Positions 62,558 through 64,000 of a stretch of DNA of 64,000 nucleotides are shown here, one piece after another. The notes under the pieces are model-generated. The model had not been told where the DNA came from. It was given only the letters and a program-made list of their open reading frames with translations, and ran no database searches. Location of the stretch: assembly GCF_001879715.1 (NCBI RefSeq), contig NZ_MNBW01000012.1, positions 82,795 to 146,794 on the forward strand. The letters are read 5' to 3'. The first letter of the stretch is position 1; every line of letters starts with the position of its first letter. The translations under genes were made by a program, and so were the position numbers. This DNA comes from Nioella nitratireducens. Lineage in GTDB: Bacteria; Pseudomonadota; Alphaproteobacteria; Rhodobacterales; Rhodobacteraceae.

Positions 62558-63922
62558 ATGAAGTTGAAAGGACTGCCCCCGATGGGTCCGATTTCGAGTG
62601 TCCGCGATATTCCCCGCATCCTGCTGCGCCGGTCCTGGATCGTTTTGCTGATTCTGGTGGTGGGCCTGCCGGTGTCGGTGTTCTACGCGCTCAGCCAGCC
62701 GCGCGTGTACGAAGCGACGGCGGTGGTGCAGATCGAATCCGCGCAGGTCGTCGAGCGTCTGACCAGCACCCAAAGCGGCACCCCCGCCAGCACGATAAAC
62801 CCGACCAGCGAGTTGGAGCTGATTGAACAGCAACTCATGTCGCGCGATCACGTCACCTCGGTGCTTGACGATTTCAACCTGTTCCCGGCCATCCCGTCGC
62901 TGACCGAGCGTGTGGCGCTGGTGCGTCGGGCGGTCAGCATCGACCCGTTGATCGACCCGCAAAATATCTGGCGCGCCGATGTTCAGCCCTCGGGGCTAGC
63001 GATCACGGTGCGGCTTGGCGACCCCGATGTCGCCGCCGCCGTGGCCAACCGCTTTCTCGACAGGGTGCTGGAAGAAGCGCAGCAGCGCACGTCGGGCCGG
63101 ACCGAACGAACGCTCGACTTCCTCGTCACCGAGGAAGACCGTCTGACCGCCCGGATCGAGGCGTTGGAACGCGAATATGCCCAGTTCCGTCAGGACAACG
63201 CCGATGCGCTGCCCGACGCGATTTCCTCGCAGCGCACGCAACTGTCGCGGCTGGAAGAAAGCCGCATGACCCTTGAGGAACAGGTGATCCAGCTCGAAAG
63301 CGATAGCGGGCGCCTCTTGGCCGAGTCCCGGCAACGCCAGCAGGAATTGCTGGCGCAACGGCTGGCGTTGGTGACCGAGTCGATTGCCGAAATCAACGAC
63401 ACGCTCGCCGCCGCGCCCGAGGTTGAGCGTCAGACCGGCGTCTATGACCGCCAGTTGGAACAGTTGCAGGGCGAATTGACTGTCGTCACCGAACGGCGCG
63501 CGCAGGCCGCGATGAACCAGTTGCTCGACAGCCGCAATCAGGCCGAGCGTTTCGAGGTGCTGGAAACCGCCATCCCGTCGGAATACCCGGTTTCCGCCAG
63601 CCGCAAGAAAATGGCGGTGGCGGGTGGGGTTCTGACCGTCATCCTCGCACTCGCAGCGGCGCTTGGGTTGGAAATCCTCGATGGCCGCCTGCGCAGCCCG
63701 TTGCAGATGGAGCGTGAACTGGGCGTGCGCCCCGTGATCAGCATTCCCAATCTCACCACTTCGGGGCAGGTCCGCCGCAAACGCATCTCGTGGGTCGCGG
63801 CGCTGCTGGCCCTGGTGTTGGGCTCTGTCGTGGTGGTCCGGGGATGGTTCCGCGATCGCGCACAAGACCCGGCGCGCGACCCGTTCGAGCGGCTCGACCG
63901 GCCAGTCGCGGCGCGCAGCTAG
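62558..63922 (+). CDS. Wzz/GumC-type chain-length determinant protein
   Basis: 454 aa. Helix 1 is SWIVLLILVVGLPVSVFYAL; the Wzz block RVYEATAVVQIESAQVVERL follows. A long Gln/Arg/Glu-rich coiled coil spans about residues 180-320. The second helix (AVAGGVLTVILALAAALGLEILDG) closes the Wzz fold, and a third (VAALLALVLGSVVVVRGWF) is extra. There is no C-terminal kinase. It controls the length of exported polysaccharide at the inner membrane. It begins 128 bp after the PPTase gene and probably opens a polysaccharide locus beyond the window. The start could be 62558 or 62582. Confidence 0.8.
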   Translation: MKLKGLPPMGPISSVRDIPRILLRRSWIVLLILVVGLPVSVFYALSQPRVYEATAVVQIESAQVVERLTSTQSGTPASTINPTSELELIEQQLMSRDHVTSVLDDFNLFPAIPSLTERVALVRRAVSIDPLIDPQNIWRADVQPSGLAITVRLGDPDVAAAVANRFLDRVLEEAQQRTSGRTERTLDFLVTEEDRLTARIEALEREYAQFRQDNADALPDAISSQRTQLSRLEESRMTLEEQVIQLESDSGRLLAESRQRQQELLAQRLALVTESIAEINDTLAAAPEVERQTGVYDRQLEQLQGELTVVTERRAQAAMNQLLDSRNQAERFEVLETAIPSEYPVSASRKKMAVAGGVLTVILALAAALGLEILDGRLRSPLQMERELGVRPVISIPNLTTSGQVRRKRISWVAALLALVLGSVVVVRGWFRDRAQDPARDPFERLDRPVAARS

Positions 63923-64000
63923 ATGTGAGCTTTCAACAGGTTGTCCATTCGATCCTGACCGAGTTGGTTGGAGTTACCAAGCTTCAACACTGTTCGGAGG

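Overview
The window reads as a chromosomal segment of a marine-type Rhodobacteraceae (roseobacter group, Alphaproteobacteria). This rests on high GC, the dusB-ntrB-ntrC-ntrY-ntrX block beside a fused ispDF, a GTA-type endolysin/holin pair, a satD/DUF3307 pair, the fumC-DUF4169-ribbon-helix-helix neighbourhood with sspB, and NtrC/NtrX proteins that lack the GAFTGA loop, as reported for Rhodobacter capsulatus NtrC. These are family-level recognitions by eye; no database search was run. No IS element, integrase, CRISPR array or rRNA was found. There is one tRNA, tRNA-Val(CAC).

Layout. 1-1.1 kb: a DUF3307 fragment, satD with two operator-like dyads, and sufT. 1.4-8.4 kb: an aspartyl-protease-like/RimK fusion, tgt, a GT-C-like membrane protein, and lon behind a heat-shock-type promoter. 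8.4-15 kb: housekeeping genes (polysaccharide deacetylase, HU-like protein, tRNA-Val, histidine phosphatase, flavin reductase, agmatinase-like protein, acyltransferase, murI, ccmE). 15.1-16.3 kb: an orphan GTA-type lysis cassette with a CtrA-like box. 16.3-24.5 kb: a GcvT-type FAD oxidoreductase, two M20 peptidases, a VIT-family transporter, a Prx5 peroxiredoxin, lipA and a Flp-pilin-like protein. 24.6-31 kb: two periplasmic cytochromes c, hpt, coq10/ratA, amtB without glnK, and the overlapping pncC-pgpA-ispDF genes. 31.1-38.3 kb: dusB-ntrBCYX. 38.6-43.8 kb: a lipoprotein, trkA, trkH, hfq and hflX. 43.9-49.6 kb: a methyltransferase, the fumC operon interrupted by a Hint-domain gene, an SDR, a PmtA-like methyltransferase and sspB.

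The most unusual part is 49.8-62.4 kb, a compact four-gene assembly line: a type I PKS (KS-AT-KR-DH-like-ACP-TE), a family 2 glycosyltransferase, a non-ribosomal synthetase (formyltransferase, condensation-like remnant, adenylation domain split by a luciferase-like monooxygenase, carrier) and a phosphopantetheinyl transferase. Junctions are -14, +3 and +5 bp, so it looks like one transcription unit. My hand-aligned specificity residues in the split adenylation domain read DILQMGMIWK, very close to the glycine code. The simplest model is that the synthetase makes an N-formylglycyl, possibly oxidised, thioester; the PKS extends it once with a malonyl-type unit and reduces it; the TE releases a small amide-bearing acid or lactam; and the GT2 may glycosylate it or attach it to a glycan. 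A Wzz-like chain-length determinant follows 128 bp later and probably opens a polysaccharide locus beyond the window.

Other structure worth attention: a compound terminator repeat present twice with a conserved 3' tail, a 13-bp inverted repeat in a divergent promoter region, a large nested palindrome beside a lipoprotein gene, and two GTGCAC/CCCTGTG minisatellites.
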